NCBI RefSeq assembly: GCF_003029735.1
Contig: NZ_KZ686269.1
Coordinates: forward strand, 868,001 to 932,000
DNA from: Pedobacter yulinensis
GTDB taxonomy: Bacteria > Bacteroidota > Bacteroidia > Sphingobacteriales > Sphingobacteriaceae
Direction: 5' to 3'
Length of the DNA stretch: 64,000 nucleotides
Part shown: positions 1 through 8,636 of the stretch, one piece after another
Layout: every line of letters begins with the position of its first letter
Position numbering within the stretch: the stretch's first letter is position 1
Notes under the pieces: generated by a model
Told to the model about the DNA's origin: nothing
What the model saw: the letters and a program-made list of their open reading frames with translations, nothing else
Database searches by the model: none
Position numbers and translations under genes: made by a program

Positions 1-1568
1 CTGACAAGCGAAATCAGGTCGTCATAGGCAAAATCGCGGTCCGGCGGCCAGCCGAAATTCAGTTTGAATTGCGGCGTGCAGTACATTTCGCGGGTTTTCA
101 GGTCCAGGTCATACGAGCCCAGCCTGGCCGCCTCGAGTGCAATCTGCAGGCGGCTGTTCGTTTCTTCGAGCGCAGCACTGAACTGGCGTTCTTCGGTAAT
201 GTCCTGTAGCGTACCGCTGAAACGGATGACCTGCTCATTCTCATTAAACAACGCCTTGCCCTTGGCGCGAACAATACGCGGTGTTTTATCTGCCGGTGTG
301 CTGATCTTGTATTCTGCAAAGTAAGCACCGCCAGAACGGTAAGTCATGGCTTCCTGGATGGCGGCGATCACCCTTGCCCGGTCTTCAATGTCAATGATAT
401 CGGTTGCGCGGGACAGTTCAATTTCTTCAGATGAGGACAAGCCGAACCAGGACTTGAGACGCTCATTACCCACAAAGCGGTTGGTGGCAGGATTCAGGTC
501 CCAGGTGCCAAGACCGGCCGCATCAATGGCAAACTGAAACTGGTCTTCGCTGTCGCGGATGCGCAACTGGTGCTTTTTTTCAGTTTCATAATTGCTGCCG
601 TTTGCAATCGAGTGGCTGATGTGCCCTGCAACAGCTTCAAGGAACAGCTTGTAACTGGCATCCATGGCAATGCCGGGGTGAATGCCGCAAACGAGCAGCC
701 CGCTCACCTGGTTTTCGCCCTGCCTGACCGGCAGGATCATGACCTGGTCTATCGGATCAGGCCAGTCTTTGGGATACACAGTGGTCCATGTTTTTGCAAG
801 CTCGCCGATCAGCAGCGGCGTTCCCGATTGCCTGACAGTCGCCAGCGGAAGGGTCAATGACAAAGCCGTTTCCTTCGATACCCCGGTGGCTTGTGTAAGC
901 ACGTACGTGCCGTTGTCAGGATCCTGGAAATACAAAATGCTGAATGGAATATCGCTGTCAAAAATATTGAGCAGGTCCAGGCTTTCCTGGTATCCCTGCG
1001 CCTGCGAATGGAAAATGTTCGACTCGAAACTGAAGCGGTAAAGCAGTTTGTTCCTGCGCTCATTGATAACCCGGTACGTGGTCTCTATAATGGCGTTCAT
1101 GACCCCCCTGATCTTCCCGGAGCGGTCAACAACCGGCGACAGGTTGTAGTCGAAATAACATTCCTCCAGCCTGCCGAAGCGTTTTATCGGAAACTGTTTG
1201 TCAAAAATCCTGGTGCCCTTGCCGCGGAACAAAACCGCTTCAAATTGCGGCCGCACCTCTGCCCAGCTTTCCGGCCAGATCTCTCCCCTCGGTTTGCCAA
1301 AACAGGCCGGGTGGCGGTGAGCCGCGATGCTGATGTAAGCATCATTGTAAAGCAGCAGGTACTCCGGGCCCCAATACAATGCGATCGGGTACGGGCTCCC
1401 CAGGCACATGCCCAGCGCATACTGCAGGGCCTCAGGCCATTCGGCCCGCGGACCAAGCGCCGAATTGCTCCAGTCCTGCGTAATCAGCAGCCTGGCAATT
1501 TCGCTTTCGCCATTCAGGTAGTAATTAAAATCGCCGGAAGCCTGGTCAGAAACAAAGGGTGTAGACAT
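1..1568 (-). CDS. multi-PAS/GAF sensor protein, probably histidine kinase (N-terminal part)
   Basis: An open frame of 522 codons begins at an ATG at 1568 and runs off the left edge of the window, so only the N-terminus is present. Residues about 40-130 look like a PAS domain of the type that opens many Bacteroidota hybrid kinases (motifs LLLYNDAYI and IWPESW). A GAF-like region follows at about 160-310. A second PAS domain covers about 335-460 (FAIDAAGLGTWDL, with the GTLQDITE end typical of PAS/PAC), and a third starts near 475 (IALEAARLGSYDL). The kinase domain would lie outside the window, so its presence is inferred from the family, not seen. The gene lies 79 bases after the oxidoreductase on the same strand. 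It probably senses an internal or membrane-proximal small-molecule or redox signal; no signal peptide or membrane segment is seen in this part. Confidence 0.85.
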   Translation of the reverse strand, partial: MSTPFVSDQASGDFNYYLNGESEIARLLITQDWSNSALGPRAEWPEALQYALGMCLGSPYPIALYWGPEYLLLYNDAYISIAAHRHPACFGKPRGEIWPESWAEVRPQFEAVLFRGKGTRIFDKQFPIKRFGRLEECYFDYNLSPVVDRSGKIRGVMNAIIETTYRVINERRNKLLYRFSFESNIFHSQAQGYQESLDLLNIFDSDIPFSILYFQDPDNGTYVLTQATGVSKETALSLTLPLATVRQSGTPLLIGELAKTWTTVYPKDWPDPIDQVMILPVRQGENQVSGLLVCGIHPGIAMDASYKLFLEAVAGHISHSIANGSNYETEKKHQLRIRDSEDQFQFAIDAAGLGTWDLNPATNRFVGNERLKSWFGLSSSEEIELSRATDIIDIEDRARVIAAIQEAMTYRSGGAYFAEYKISTPADKTPRIVRAKGKALFNENEQVIRFSGTLQDITEERQFSAALEETNSRLQIALEAARLGSYDLDLKTREMYCTPQFKLNFGWPPDRDFAYDDLISLV

Positions 1569-1647
1569 TTAGGCCTAAGATAACAAATCTCCGTTTTTTG
1601 CCCAATTTATCGCCTCTTTTTATAACCCCGCCGGTAAAACCGGGTTT

Positions 1648-2319
1648 CTAACGGTACCTGCCAACTTCGATTCCCTGCTCGTTCTCCAGCTGCAGCAGGC
1701 GCTCATGCCAGCGTTGCAATTCAGTCCGGCGTGCCTGCTCGTCCAGCCTGGCCGGCCCATAAACTACCTGTGGCTCGAGGACCGTAAACCCTGTAAACTC
1801 CAGGATGCCCCGGTGCAAGGGCCTCAGAATGCCGGCCAGTTCGCCGTTGAGCCCACCGTCAATGTAATCGGCGGCAGCGCCCCCCATGGTCACCGACAGC
1901 AGCGCTCGCTTGCCTTTGAAGGTACCATTGGCGTACAAGCGCCCTGCGCCATAGATACGACCCATGGCAAACACACGGTCTACCCAGCCTTTTAAAATTG
2001 CCGGCACGCTGAACCACCAGAGTGGAAACTGCCAGATCATGATGTCGCACCATTCCAGCTTCTCCTGCTCTGCAGCAATCTCGGCAGCAAAGCCGCCCGT
2101 CCGGCTTGCGTGCAGTTCTTCCAGTTGTTGTTTGAAAAAGTCGGGTTCGTTTAACGTTCTGAAATTGTGCCTGCCCGACACGGGGTCGAACTGTTGGCCA
2201 GTCAGGTCAGCGACCCGTACTTCATGGCCGGCGTGCTGTAACGATTCAATGGCCTGGCGGTACATGGCACCGTTGAAACTTTGTGGTTCCGGGTGTGCGT
2301 AAACGATAAGTACTTTCAT
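1648..2319 (-). CDS. NAD(P)H-dependent flavin oxidoreductase (NQO1/MdaB/KefF type)
   Basis: A 223-residue flavodoxin-like protein. It opens with the phosphate-binding strand and loop (LIVYAHPEPQSFNGA), has the WQFPLWWFSVPAILKGW segment that forms the isoalloxazine pocket, and a GR-x-YGAG loop near residue 145. Family members bind FAD or FMN and reduce quinones or other electrophiles with NAD(P)H in the cytosol; the exact substrate cannot be told from sequence. Length is normal for the Flavodoxin_2 family. It is divergent from an HxlR-type regulator 98 bases away, an arrangement common for quinone- or electrophile-induced reductases, so that regulator is its likely controller. The ATG at 2319 is used. 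Confidence 0.85.
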   Translation of the reverse strand: MKVLIVYAHPEPQSFNGAMYRQAIESLQHAGHEVRVADLTGQQFDPVSGRHNFRTLNEPDFFKQQLEELHASRTGGFAAEIAAEQEKLEWCDIMIWQFPLWWFSVPAILKGWVDRVFAMGRIYGAGRLYANGTFKGKRALLSVTMGGAAADYIDGGLNGELAGILRPLHRGILEFTGFTVLEPQVVYGPARLDEQARRTELQRWHERLLQLENEQGIEVGRYR

Positions 2320-2417
2320 TTGCGATACTTTCTTTTGTAAATTTGAACATCCAAAATTACAGGCTGAGCAACAAATTCAGCACACCGCAACCCATTGTTG
2401 GGAACGAACAAAAATGT

Positions 2418-2819
2418 ATGTCAAAACGGAAGGAAACATCAACCAATAGCCTGAACAAGGCCATACTCAGCAGTTTTTGCGGGGTCGTTCATGCACTCGA
2501 CCTGATCGGCGGCCGCTGGAAATTGCTGATCCTGTATAAACTGGGTACGAACCGGAAACGGTTCAGTGAACTTCGCGACCAGCTGCCAAACATCTCAGAA
2601 CGCATGCTGACCCTGCAGCTGAAAGAACTGCAGCGTGATCACCTGATCAAACGAACGGTGTATGCAGAAGTGCCTGCCCGTGTGGAATACGAACTGACCG
2701 ATACCGGAATGGCGCTCAGTCCCATTTGGCAGGACCTGGAGAAATGGGGTGAAGCGCACCGGAAAACCTTCGGCGCTGCAGCAGCTACGGCGCAACCTGA
2801 TCGCCTGAATGCCGTGTAA
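2418..2819 (+). CDS. HxlR-family winged-helix transcriptional regulator
   Basis: A 133-residue regulator when started at the ATG at 2418 (MSKRKETS); the frame is open further upstream to a TTG at 2343, but the ATG gives the usual family length. The core matches the HxlR fold: LDLIGGRWKLLILYKL helix, RFSELRDQLPNISERMLT recognition helix, LKELQRDHLIKR, and the wing ending in VEYELTDTG. A cysteine at residue 21, just before the first helix, sits where the redox-sensing cysteine lies in YodB/HypR-like members, so thiol sensing is possible but unproven. It is divergent from the NAD(P)H oxidoreductase, its probable target. A TAAATTTG element at 2338-2345 fits the Bacteroidota -7 consensus, although a -33 box at the right distance is not clear. 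Confidence 0.88.
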   Translation: MSKRKETSTNSLNKAILSSFCGVVHALDLIGGRWKLLILYKLGTNRKRFSELRDQLPNISERMLTLQLKELQRDHLIKRTVYAEVPARVEYELTDTGMALSPIWQDLEKWGEAHRKTFGAAAATAQPDRLNAV

Positions 2820-2847
2820 TGAATGAAAAACAACCTAAGTAGGTGTA

Positions 2848-3339
2848 TCAGTGAGCTGGTACACGCATCAGTTCGAGCCATTGACCGGCATAGGCTTCGC
2901 CAAAATAACCTTTGATATAGAATTGCCCGCCCTCCTGCCTGATCAGGAAGTCCTGGCCGTCTTGCCGGCAGTCCTGTTCATGACCGGCATATGTGAGCCG
3001 TAGCTGCCCGCTTTTTTCTTCACACAGGTAAATTCCTTCGCAGCGAATGGGCTCGTGATAAGTGGTCATGGTGAGTTCGGCCTTCTGACCCCTGACTTTA
3101 AAATGATAGGTGGAGCTGCTGGTCCCGCTGGTCGTTTCCTCGCCAGCTACGTTGATGCGGTAAATCCCATCCCAATTGCCGGCCCCGCTACTTGCTGGCG
3201 GCGCGGCCACCGGTTTTTCGGGTACCACGGCATCAGCTGCCTGCTCGGCAGTATCTGCAAGTTCAGCGCGTTGACTGACCGGCGAGTGGCAGGACAGGCA
3301 GTTGACCACAAAGAGAATCAGCCACCAGTACCTGCTCAT
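2848..3339 (-). CDS. hypothetical lipoprotein
   Basis: A 163-residue protein starting at the ATG at 3339, which overlaps the stop codon of the upstream LOG-family gene (ATGA), so the two are translationally coupled. The N-terminus is a short signal peptide ending in a lipobox (VVNCLSC, lipidated Cys near residue 17). A low-complexity linker rich in Ala and Pro follows, then a compact domain from about residue 55 (NWDGIYRINV, later CEGIYLCEEKSGQLRLTY) with regular beta strands and several cysteines. The beta-rich domain could bind a ligand at the envelope, but I recognise no named family. Its partner in the operon does not suggest a function. Confidence 0.7.
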   Translation of the reverse strand: MSRYWWLILFVVNCLSCHSPVSQRAELADTAEQAADAVVPEKPVAAPPASSGAGNWDGIYRINVAGEETTSGTSSSTYHFKVRGQKAELTMTTYHEPIRCEGIYLCEEKSGQLRLTYAGHEQDCRQDGQDFLIRQEGGQFYIKGYFGEAYAGQWLELMRVPAH

Positions 3340-3914
3340 GTGGTTTCTTTTGTGATCCATTTCTGTACAACCGGCGGTTCATACTTGCGGATTGATTCGA
3401 TCAGCGCAGCGCTGTCTGCAGATACGATCAGCAGGTCGCGGTATACTTTTTTCAGGAAACCCGCCGCAACCATTTCATCGACAAAGCGTAACAGCGGATC
3501 AAAAAAGCCGCCCACGTTAAACAGAGCAACCGGTTTGCTGTGCAGGCCGAGCTGGCCCCAGGTCAGCATTTCGAAAAGTTCTTCCAGGGTGCCAAAACCG
3601 CCGGGCATGGCGATCACGGCATCGCTGATCTCGCTCATCCGGATCTTGCGCTCATGCATGGTTTCAACGAAAACCAATTCGCTCAGCTGCGGATGTGCAA
3701 TTTCTTTGGCCTGCAGAAAATGCGGCAGCACGCCGGTTACCCGGCCACCCTGTGCCAGACAGCCGTCGGCTACAGCACCCATTAGGCCAACATTGGCGCC
3801 GCCATAAACAAGACCGATGTCGAGGTTGGCCAGCATGGCGCCAAGCCCGAAGGCCTGTTGCATGTAAACCCGATCGTTGCCGGGGCTTGAGCCGCAAAAA
3901 ACACAAATATTCAT
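3336..3914 (-). CDS. LOG family protein (cytokinin riboside 5'-monophosphate phosphoribohydrolase type)
   Basis: A 192-residue Rossmann-like protein of the TIGR00730/LOG family. The signature PGGFGTLEELFEMLTW is present around residues 100-115, as is the N-terminal FCGSSPGND and the LVYGGANVGLMG nucleotide-binding segment. Characterised relatives cleave nucleoside 5'-monophosphates (AMP, cytokinin riboside phosphates) to base plus ribose 5-phosphate. In bacteria outside plants the physiological role is usually nucleotide turnover. Length is standard. It overlaps the downstream lipoprotein by four bases, and the 280 bases upstream hold a different, forward promoter. Confidence 0.9.
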   Translation of the reverse strand: MNICVFCGSSPGNDRVYMQQAFGLGAMLANLDIGLVYGGANVGLMGAVADGCLAQGGRVTGVLPHFLQAKEIAHPQLSELVFVETMHERKIRMSEISDAVIAMPGGFGTLEELFEMLTWGQLGLHSKPVALFNVGGFFDPLLRFVDEMVAAGFLKKVYRDLLIVSADSAALIESIRKYEPPVVQKWITKETT

Positions 3915-4117
3915 TAATGAGAGTGGTTAAATAAAAAGCCAGGCCCAAATATAAGGCAAAAGGGGTATACCTGGGCTCCCCCTCGCCGTCGCACAGAAAA
4001 GTCGGTCCCTGCCGGGCAATAATCACGAGCGTCCAGTCGGTTGGGCTCCAGAATTGTCAGCCGCTCAAGGTACGCAAAAACTGAGCCCCCAACCCGCTAA
4101 TAAAAAAAACGATGATT

Positions 4118-4162
4118 ACTTTGAAATGCAAAGTGTTTTTTATTAACTTTGTTTTTCAAAGC
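4118..4162. promoter_or_regulatory. two tandem ACTTTG-N5-CAAAG dyads (probable operator)
   Basis: ACTTTG-aaatg-CAAAGT at 4118-4134 is a perfect dyad. ACTTTG-ttttt-CAAAGC at 4146-4162 repeats it with one mismatch in the last base. The dyads start 28 bases apart. The first covers the -33 box and the second covers the -7 box of the promoter in front of the small membrane protein gene, the usual position for a repressor acting as two dimers. The regulator is not encoded next door. Confidence 0.6.
4120..4151 (+). promoter_or_regulatory. Bacteroidota-type promoter (TTTG-N20-TAACTTTG)
   Basis: TTTG at 4120-4123 and TAACTTTG at 4144-4151 are separated by 20 bases, a full match to the TTTG/TAnnTTTG consensus. 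Transcription would start near 4158, about 40 bases before the ATG at 4197. Confidence 0.65.
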
Positions 4163-4196
4163 ACTTTTAGATAAACCAAACTAATTTATATCAGAT

Positions 4197-4529
4197 ATGA
4201 CACAAAACGAGAATCTCAGGAAACAGGGAACAAGCACCCTGATCAAACCCATGCTGATTGGCGCGGGCATCGCATTTTTTGTAATCGCGTATTTTTTAAT
4301 CGGAGCAGGTAAAGGGAATCCTGCCTGGCCGGCCTACTGGCAGGTCAAGCCATTGCTGATGGTACCTGTAGCGGGTGCCATGGGCGGAGCCTTCTACCAT
4401 TTGCTTGGTAACTTACGCGCCATGGGCGGCTGGAAAGCCGTTTTAGGAACAGTGATCGGCATTCTGGGCTATGTATTTATTCTTTGGATCGGCACGGTAC
4501 TTGGGTTAAACGGAACCATGTGGGATTAG
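4197..4529 (+). CDS. small integral membrane protein, function unknown
   Basis: A 110-residue protein with three predicted membrane segments: about residues 17-38 (MLIGAGIAFFVIAYFLIGAG), 50-70 (LLMVPVAGAMGGAFYHLLG) and 82-104 (VLGTVIGILGYVFILWIGTV). The loops are short. Lengths and segment pattern are common for small unnamed Bacteroidota inner-membrane proteins. It is a single-gene unit with its own strong promoter and a hairpin terminator directly after it, and the promoter is covered by two dyad operators, so its expression is probably tightly conditional. I do not recognise a family with known function. Confidence 0.75.
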   Translation: MTQNENLRKQGTSTLIKPMLIGAGIAFFVIAYFLIGAGKGNPAWPAYWQVKPLLMVPVAGAMGGAFYHLLGNLRAMGGWKAVLGTVIGILGYVFILWIGTVLGLNGTMWD

Positions 4530-4560
4530 CGTTCCCGGTTGAGCGCCAGTTTTAAAACAA

Positions 4561-4596
4561 AAAAGGAGGCCACGGGCCTCCTTTTGTTTTTGTTAT
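4561..4596. terminator. bidirectional rho-independent terminator
   Basis: AAAAGGAGGCC at 4561-4571, a three-base loop, and GGCCTCCTTTT at 4575-4585 form a perfect 11-base stem flanked by A and T tracts. It lies between the convergent membrane protein and manganese catalase genes and can serve both. Confidence 0.85.
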
Positions 4597-4597
4597 C

Positions 4598-5554
4598 TTA
4601 CTTTTTTTTCCGCGGATTTGGTCCGGCCTTTTTTTCCATCGTTTTGATGGTTTTTTCTTTGAACTCTGTCAAAGCGTCTGCAAGACTTTGCATTTCGGGA
4701 TCGAGCCCCGGAGCAAACTCCTCGGGTCTTTCCGGTGCAACGGGGATTGGGTAAGATTCATCCGGTTCTTTTTTCGTGACCAGCTCAGTACCGTCATTTG
4801 CAGGCGCACTGCCGCTGAAAATGAGGTCCATCATCGAAGAATCAAGACGGAAATGGTATTGCTCGCGGTGCAGACCTGCATCGAGCAGTTTTTTTACTTC
4901 CGGGTACTGCGACGAATCGAATTTTGGAATAGGCAGCGTTTTGGCCCAGTCAATACCGAGCGTTTCAAGGGCCTTCGCAAAAGCCATCTGGTGCGCCTCA
5001 TCGCGAACGATCAGGAATGCAATCGTGGCCCGGAGCGTTTTGTTATCAGACATCTGGTAAATACGCGCTTTCTGTGTACGTCCGGTCGCTTCGAGTACCA
5101 GGTTATCCATCAGGTCGAGCACGAGGTTGCCGTGGTTGTGTACGTACGAGCCGCTCCATGGATTGCCGGCGGCGTCGACCGGTAATGCACCTTGTGCACC
5201 ATGAATAAAATGGTGCGGGTTTTTCGCAAGGCGGCCAATATCAAGCGTAGCCTCACCGCCTGCTCCTGGGGTGTCAAACTTATCGCCGTTGTAACCCGGG
5301 GCACCGTCTAGCAGTTGCGCAATGGTTTTACTGATCAGCTCTACGTGGCTGATCTCTTCAATACCGATACCCTGAATCAGGTCGAGGTAAGGAATACCGT
5401 TGCCGCGAAAGTTAAAGCTTTGAAAAAGGAACTGCATCATGGTGCGCATTTCACCAAATTGGCCGCCAAGGCCTTCTTGCAGGGCGTTTGCTGCCGCCGG
5501 ATCTGGTTCGTCGACAACAATCGGATTGATCAGTTTTTGAATATGGTAAAACAT
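4598..5554 (-). CDS. manganese catalase (non-haem)
   Basis: A 318-residue dimanganese catalase, breaking down hydrogen peroxide to water and oxygen in the cytosol. It starts with the family hallmark MFYHIQKLINPI. The ferritin-like four-helix bundle supplies metal ligands seen as QFGEMRTMMQFLFQ, IGIEEISHVELI (E-x2-H), LVLEATGRTQKARIYQM and VRDEAHQMAF. The C-terminal tail after about residue 275 is proline- and lysine-rich and probably disordered, as in many members. Length is typical for the family. It is convergent with the small membrane protein and shares its terminator. The 299 bases upstream, to the AraC gene, hold no other gene; no clear -7 box was found there. Confidence 0.93.
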   Translation of the reverse strand: MFYHIQKLINPIVVDEPDPAAANALQEGLGGQFGEMRTMMQFLFQSFNFRGNGIPYLDLIQGIGIEEISHVELISKTIAQLLDGAPGYNGDKFDTPGAGGEATLDIGRLAKNPHHFIHGAQGALPVDAAGNPWSGSYVHNHGNLVLDLMDNLVLEATGRTQKARIYQMSDNKTLRATIAFLIVRDEAHQMAFAKALETLGIDWAKTLPIPKFDSSQYPEVKKLLDAGLHREQYHFRLDSSMMDLIFSGSAPANDGTELVTKKEPDESYPIPVAPERPEEFAPGLDPEMQSLADALTEFKEKTIKTMEKKAGPNPRKKK

Positions 5555-5853
5555 AAATTGGGGTTTAGGTGGTTAAAATCCATTTCATTTTCGGTGGTAC
5601 ATGTACAGGCTGTATGGGCCGACCGGTTTCCTGATGTCTTGCGGTCTTTCATGCTTTCCTGTATTTGTATCTCTGTAACCCTTGCGAAATGCATTTGTTT
5701 AAAACGTTTCCAAAAAGCGGGTTTTCCACAGGAAATTGGTTTCTTGCCACGTATAAAGCCATCGGCTAAGAGTGCCCTCCGCTACGTCACACGCTGATTT
5801 CCAGCTGACGGATTGCTGATTGGCGTTTGGTGATGATTTTAAACGAAAGCCGG

Positions 5854-6858
5854 TTATTTGGCAGGCGATGGCGTTTCGCCTTTTTGCATGGCGTATTTTT
5901 TTGGTTTTAATCCGTGGTAGCGTTCAAACAGCCGGGCAAAATGGCTCAGATTTGTAAAACCAAGCCGGTAACCGGTTTCAGCTACCGAAAGGCCCTGCCG
6001 GCCAATGAGGTTTGCAGCTTCTCTCATGCGCAAGGCCTGGTAGTAGTTATAGATGCTATCGCCAAAGATTTGTCTGAACAGCCGTTTCAGTTTACTTTCA
6101 CTCATGTTTGCCAGGCCAGCCAACGCCGGCAGGCTGGGCACCGCGCCGAGGTCAGCTATGACATGGTCGCGAACCTGGTATGCCATGACAACGTCTGATG
6201 CGTTGAGCGGATGGTTGCGCAGGTCCCGGCGTTCGAGTAATGCGGCAAAAAACAGGCAGATCAGTTCCTGGGCCTTGACCCGGTAAAAAAAGGCTGACAG
6301 CTCCTCCGGCACCCCCGGATCAAACATTTGGGCGGCCACTTGCTGCATTTTCGGCGACAGAAGTTCTTCGAACAGGTAGGGTTTTTCTTTGGCCAGGATG
6401 TCCTGGAGCAGGCTGTGTTCTGCACCGGAGTTAAACAATTCGACCAGGTCGCTCTGGTGAATGACGATGATAACTGCAAATACATCCGTATTGCCCGGGA
6501 TCAGGATCTCATAATCAATATTGGCGGAGGTAATTTTCACAGCAGGGATACGGCCACGGGCAGCAGGCATGTCTTGCCGGAAAGGTTTCACAAGGCCGGG
6601 AAGCGTCCCCATCTGAAAGGTAAAAGTCACGTTGTGCCTGGCATCTTTCGCGGCGACCCGCCGAAACAGCAGGTCGGTGTTGAACCGGCAGCACTGCAGC
6701 ATCAGTTTCAATGACGAACCCGGCTTTACTCCTCTTACATAACCTGAACCTAACTTTTCGGGAATTTCAAATGCACCATTGCGGATCTCGCTCCCTGCAA
6801 AGCTTGCAAAGGCTTCAAGCAACGACTGGCCTCCGGCGGCATCAAATTCAAAAACCAT
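5854..6858 (-). CDS. AraC-family transcriptional regulator
   Basis: A 334-residue regulator. The C-terminal AraC/XylS double helix-turn-helix is clear from about residue 225: NMSESKLKRLFRQIFGDSIYNYY is the first half and GLSVAETGYRLGFTNLSHFARLF with the HGLKPKKY ending is the second. The N-terminal 200 residues would bind the effector but match no family I can name. It is divergent from an amidohydrolase gene 126 bases away, so that enzyme is the likely target. A TACATTTG element 25 bases upstream of its ATG is the probable -7 box. Confidence 0.88.
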   Translation of the reverse strand: MVFEFDAAGGQSLLEAFASFAGSEIRNGAFEIPEKLGSGYVRGVKPGSSLKLMLQCCRFNTDLLFRRVAAKDARHNVTFTFQMGTLPGLVKPFRQDMPAARGRIPAVKITSANIDYEILIPGNTDVFAVIIVIHQSDLVELFNSGAEHSLLQDILAKEKPYLFEELLSPKMQQVAAQMFDPGVPEELSAFFYRVKAQELICLFFAALLERRDLRNHPLNASDVVMAYQVRDHVIADLGAVPSLPALAGLANMSESKLKRLFRQIFGDSIYNYYQALRMREAANLIGRQGLSVAETGYRLGFTNLSHFARLFERYHGLKPKKYAMQKGETPSPAK

Positions 6859-6882
6859 TACCCATTCAGACTATTTTATGCC

Positions 6883-6890
6883 CAAATGTA
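6883..6890 (-). promoter_or_regulatory. -7 promoter element of the AraC-family gene
   Basis: The minus strand reads TACATTTG, matching TAnnTTTG, 24 bases before the ATG at 6858. No TTG box is seen at the normal distance, so the promoter may be weak or activator-dependent. Confidence 0.4.
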
Positions 6891-6984
6891 GCTGTTTTTG
6901 GATAGATAAGATACTGATTTTTGTTGCGCCAGCGCGTGGCCAATGGCGGTGCGGGGCGGGCATTAAATTTTATAATCTACACAT

Positions 6985-8283
6985 ATGCATAAACATCAAA
7001 CAACAGCTGTTGTCAATGCAACAGTTTTCGACGGCAGCAGCTCGCTCGGAAAAACCAACGTCATTTTCTCTACAGAAGGAATCCTGGCCATTGGCGCCGA
7101 GGTTCCGCACAATGCAGTGGTCATTGACGGAACCGGCGCTACCCTCCTTCCGGGACTGATCGATGCACATACCCACACCTCGGTCGATAGCCTGCGCTGC
7201 GCACTGCAGTTTGGTGTGACCACCGAACTGGAGATGATGGGCGGCTTTACAAAACAAGGCCGGGCGCTTCAGCTGGTCAATATCACAGACATTGCCGATG
7301 TACGCTCGGCAGGAATGGGACTTACGCCTCCGGGCGGGCACCCGGATGAACTGATTCCCAAGGGTGATGGCATTCCGGACTTTGTGCTGAAGGAAATGGA
7401 GCGAATGAGCGAAGAAGAAAAAATCGCCTTTCTCCAGGCGCATGAGCGCCAGGAGGCGGCGGAGCAGGGTGGTCCGGACGTAACAACAGCAGCCGGCGCG
7501 CGGCAGTTCGTGCACCGGCAGTTCGCGAACGGTGCAGACTATTTCAAGGTCATGATCGAGGAAGGTACGGTCATGAACAGTCCGGGACTTCCAATGATCA
7601 GCGAACCCGTTATGCAGGCAGCCGTTTCAGAAGCACATGCGCTTGGCATGCTTACCGTTGCACATGTTTTAACAGCAGAAGCGGCCAGGACCGCAGTTAA
7701 CATTGGTATTGACGGACTTGCCCATCTTTTTATAGACCGGCCCGAATGGACAGCCAGCCTTGTCCGGCAGATTGCTGAAAAGAACATCTTCGTGACACCC
7801 TGCCTGGTGCTGAACGCTTCGATTATCGGTAAGAATGCCTGTGCGATGGCTCATGACGAACGGGTGGCGCCCAAACTGGACAGCCAGTGGGTAAAGACCA
7901 TGTGTTCCTGTTTCCATACATTCCCCGGCGGTAAAATCGAAGACAGCTATAAAAACGTCATGGATCTTCACCGGGCAGGCGTGGATATACTTGTAGGAAC
8001 CGATGTCTCCGTCCCGGCGCCACACCTGGGCGGCCTGGCCCATGGCGTAAGCGTACACCATGAAATGCAACTGCTGGTCGAAGCCGGGATGACCCCGATC
8101 GAGGCACTGCGCGCGGCCACGTCAGTTCCATGCAGGCGGTTCGGCCTGACTGACCGTGGCGAGATCAGCATTGGAAGACGCGCCGATCTTGTATTGGTTG
8201 ACGGCGACCCGACAAGCAACATTTCAGACAGCCTGTCCATCACTCAGGTCTGGAAAGCAGGCACGCCGATCCTGCCGGTTTAA
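6985..8283 (+). CDS. amidohydrolase-superfamily metallohydrolase
   Basis: A 432-residue cytosolic enzyme of the amidohydrolase superfamily, the branch of imidazolonepropionase-like and Xaa-Pro/prolidase-like hydrolases. Metal-binding and catalytic parts are visible: DAHTHTS near residue 52, the lysine in ADYFKVMIEEG near 190, AHVLT near 227, GLAHLF near 245, and GTDVSV near 345. The flanking beta domain begins with NATVFDGSS and closes with GRRADLVLVDGDP, as expected. There is no signal peptide, so a secreted role is unlikely. The substrate (cyclic amide, hydantoin-like or dipeptide) cannot be fixed. The divergent AraC gene is its likely regulator. Confidence 0.88.
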   Translation: MHKHQTTAVVNATVFDGSSSLGKTNVIFSTEGILAIGAEVPHNAVVIDGTGATLLPGLIDAHTHTSVDSLRCALQFGVTTELEMMGGFTKQGRALQLVNITDIADVRSAGMGLTPPGGHPDELIPKGDGIPDFVLKEMERMSEEEKIAFLQAHERQEAAEQGGPDVTTAAGARQFVHRQFANGADYFKVMIEEGTVMNSPGLPMISEPVMQAAVSEAHALGMLTVAHVLTAEAARTAVNIGIDGLAHLFIDRPEWTASLVRQIAEKNIFVTPCLVLNASIIGKNACAMAHDERVAPKLDSQWVKTMCSCFHTFPGGKIEDSYKNVMDLHRAGVDILVGTDVSVPAPHLGGLAHGVSVHHEMQLLVEAGMTPIEALRAATSVPCRRFGLTDRGEISIGRRADLVLVDGDPTSNISDSLSITQVWKAGTPILPV

Positions 8284-8636
8284 GGGACAAACGGCATTTG
8301 TTAACCATGTCAAAGCAAATATTGTTTCTGAATCCATCTGCGTGATGAGGCGCCCTGTCATCTCAAACGGCGCAATCCGGAGTGGCGGTAGCGGAGGCCG
8401 GGTCTGTTCGAAATCCCAAACAGATTTTTCGCTACCGCCCTGAAGGACCATTGTGGGTTAACTGTCGCGGGGAGTTCGGCGCGCCCGGTTCTCATTCGAG
8501 CCTGCAGCCTCCAAATTTCAAACCTGACTACCATCATGTTTTAGCCTGATCATGGTTAAAAAAATCGACTGGGTGTTGTCTTAATTTCGCCTGAAGTCCG
8601 GATCCTGCTACTTCGGCTTTGCCGCAAATTAGAAAC
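8284..8636. other. intergenic region with a nested hairpin
   Basis: No gene is supported here. The stretch holds the nested inverted repeat at 8384-8439 (listed separately). The SDR gene begins at 8637; TAATTTCG near 8582 is a one-mismatch -7 box but is not convincing. Confidence 0.5.
8384..8439. repeat. nested inverted repeat (hairpin within hairpin)
   Basis: GGCGGTAGCG at 8384-8393 pairs perfectly with CGCTACCGCC at 8430-8439. Inside it TCTGTT at 8403-8408 pairs with AACAGA at 8419-8424. There is no T tract after the stem, so it is not a plain terminator. It could be a REP-like element, a processing site, or a weak transcription barrier after the amidohydrolase gene. Confidence 0.55.

Noticed and set aside
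1624-1646. CCGGT/ACCGG hairpin between the oxidoreductase and the sensor gene, considered as terminator
   Set aside because: The stem is only five clean pairs and no T tract follows on the minus strand.
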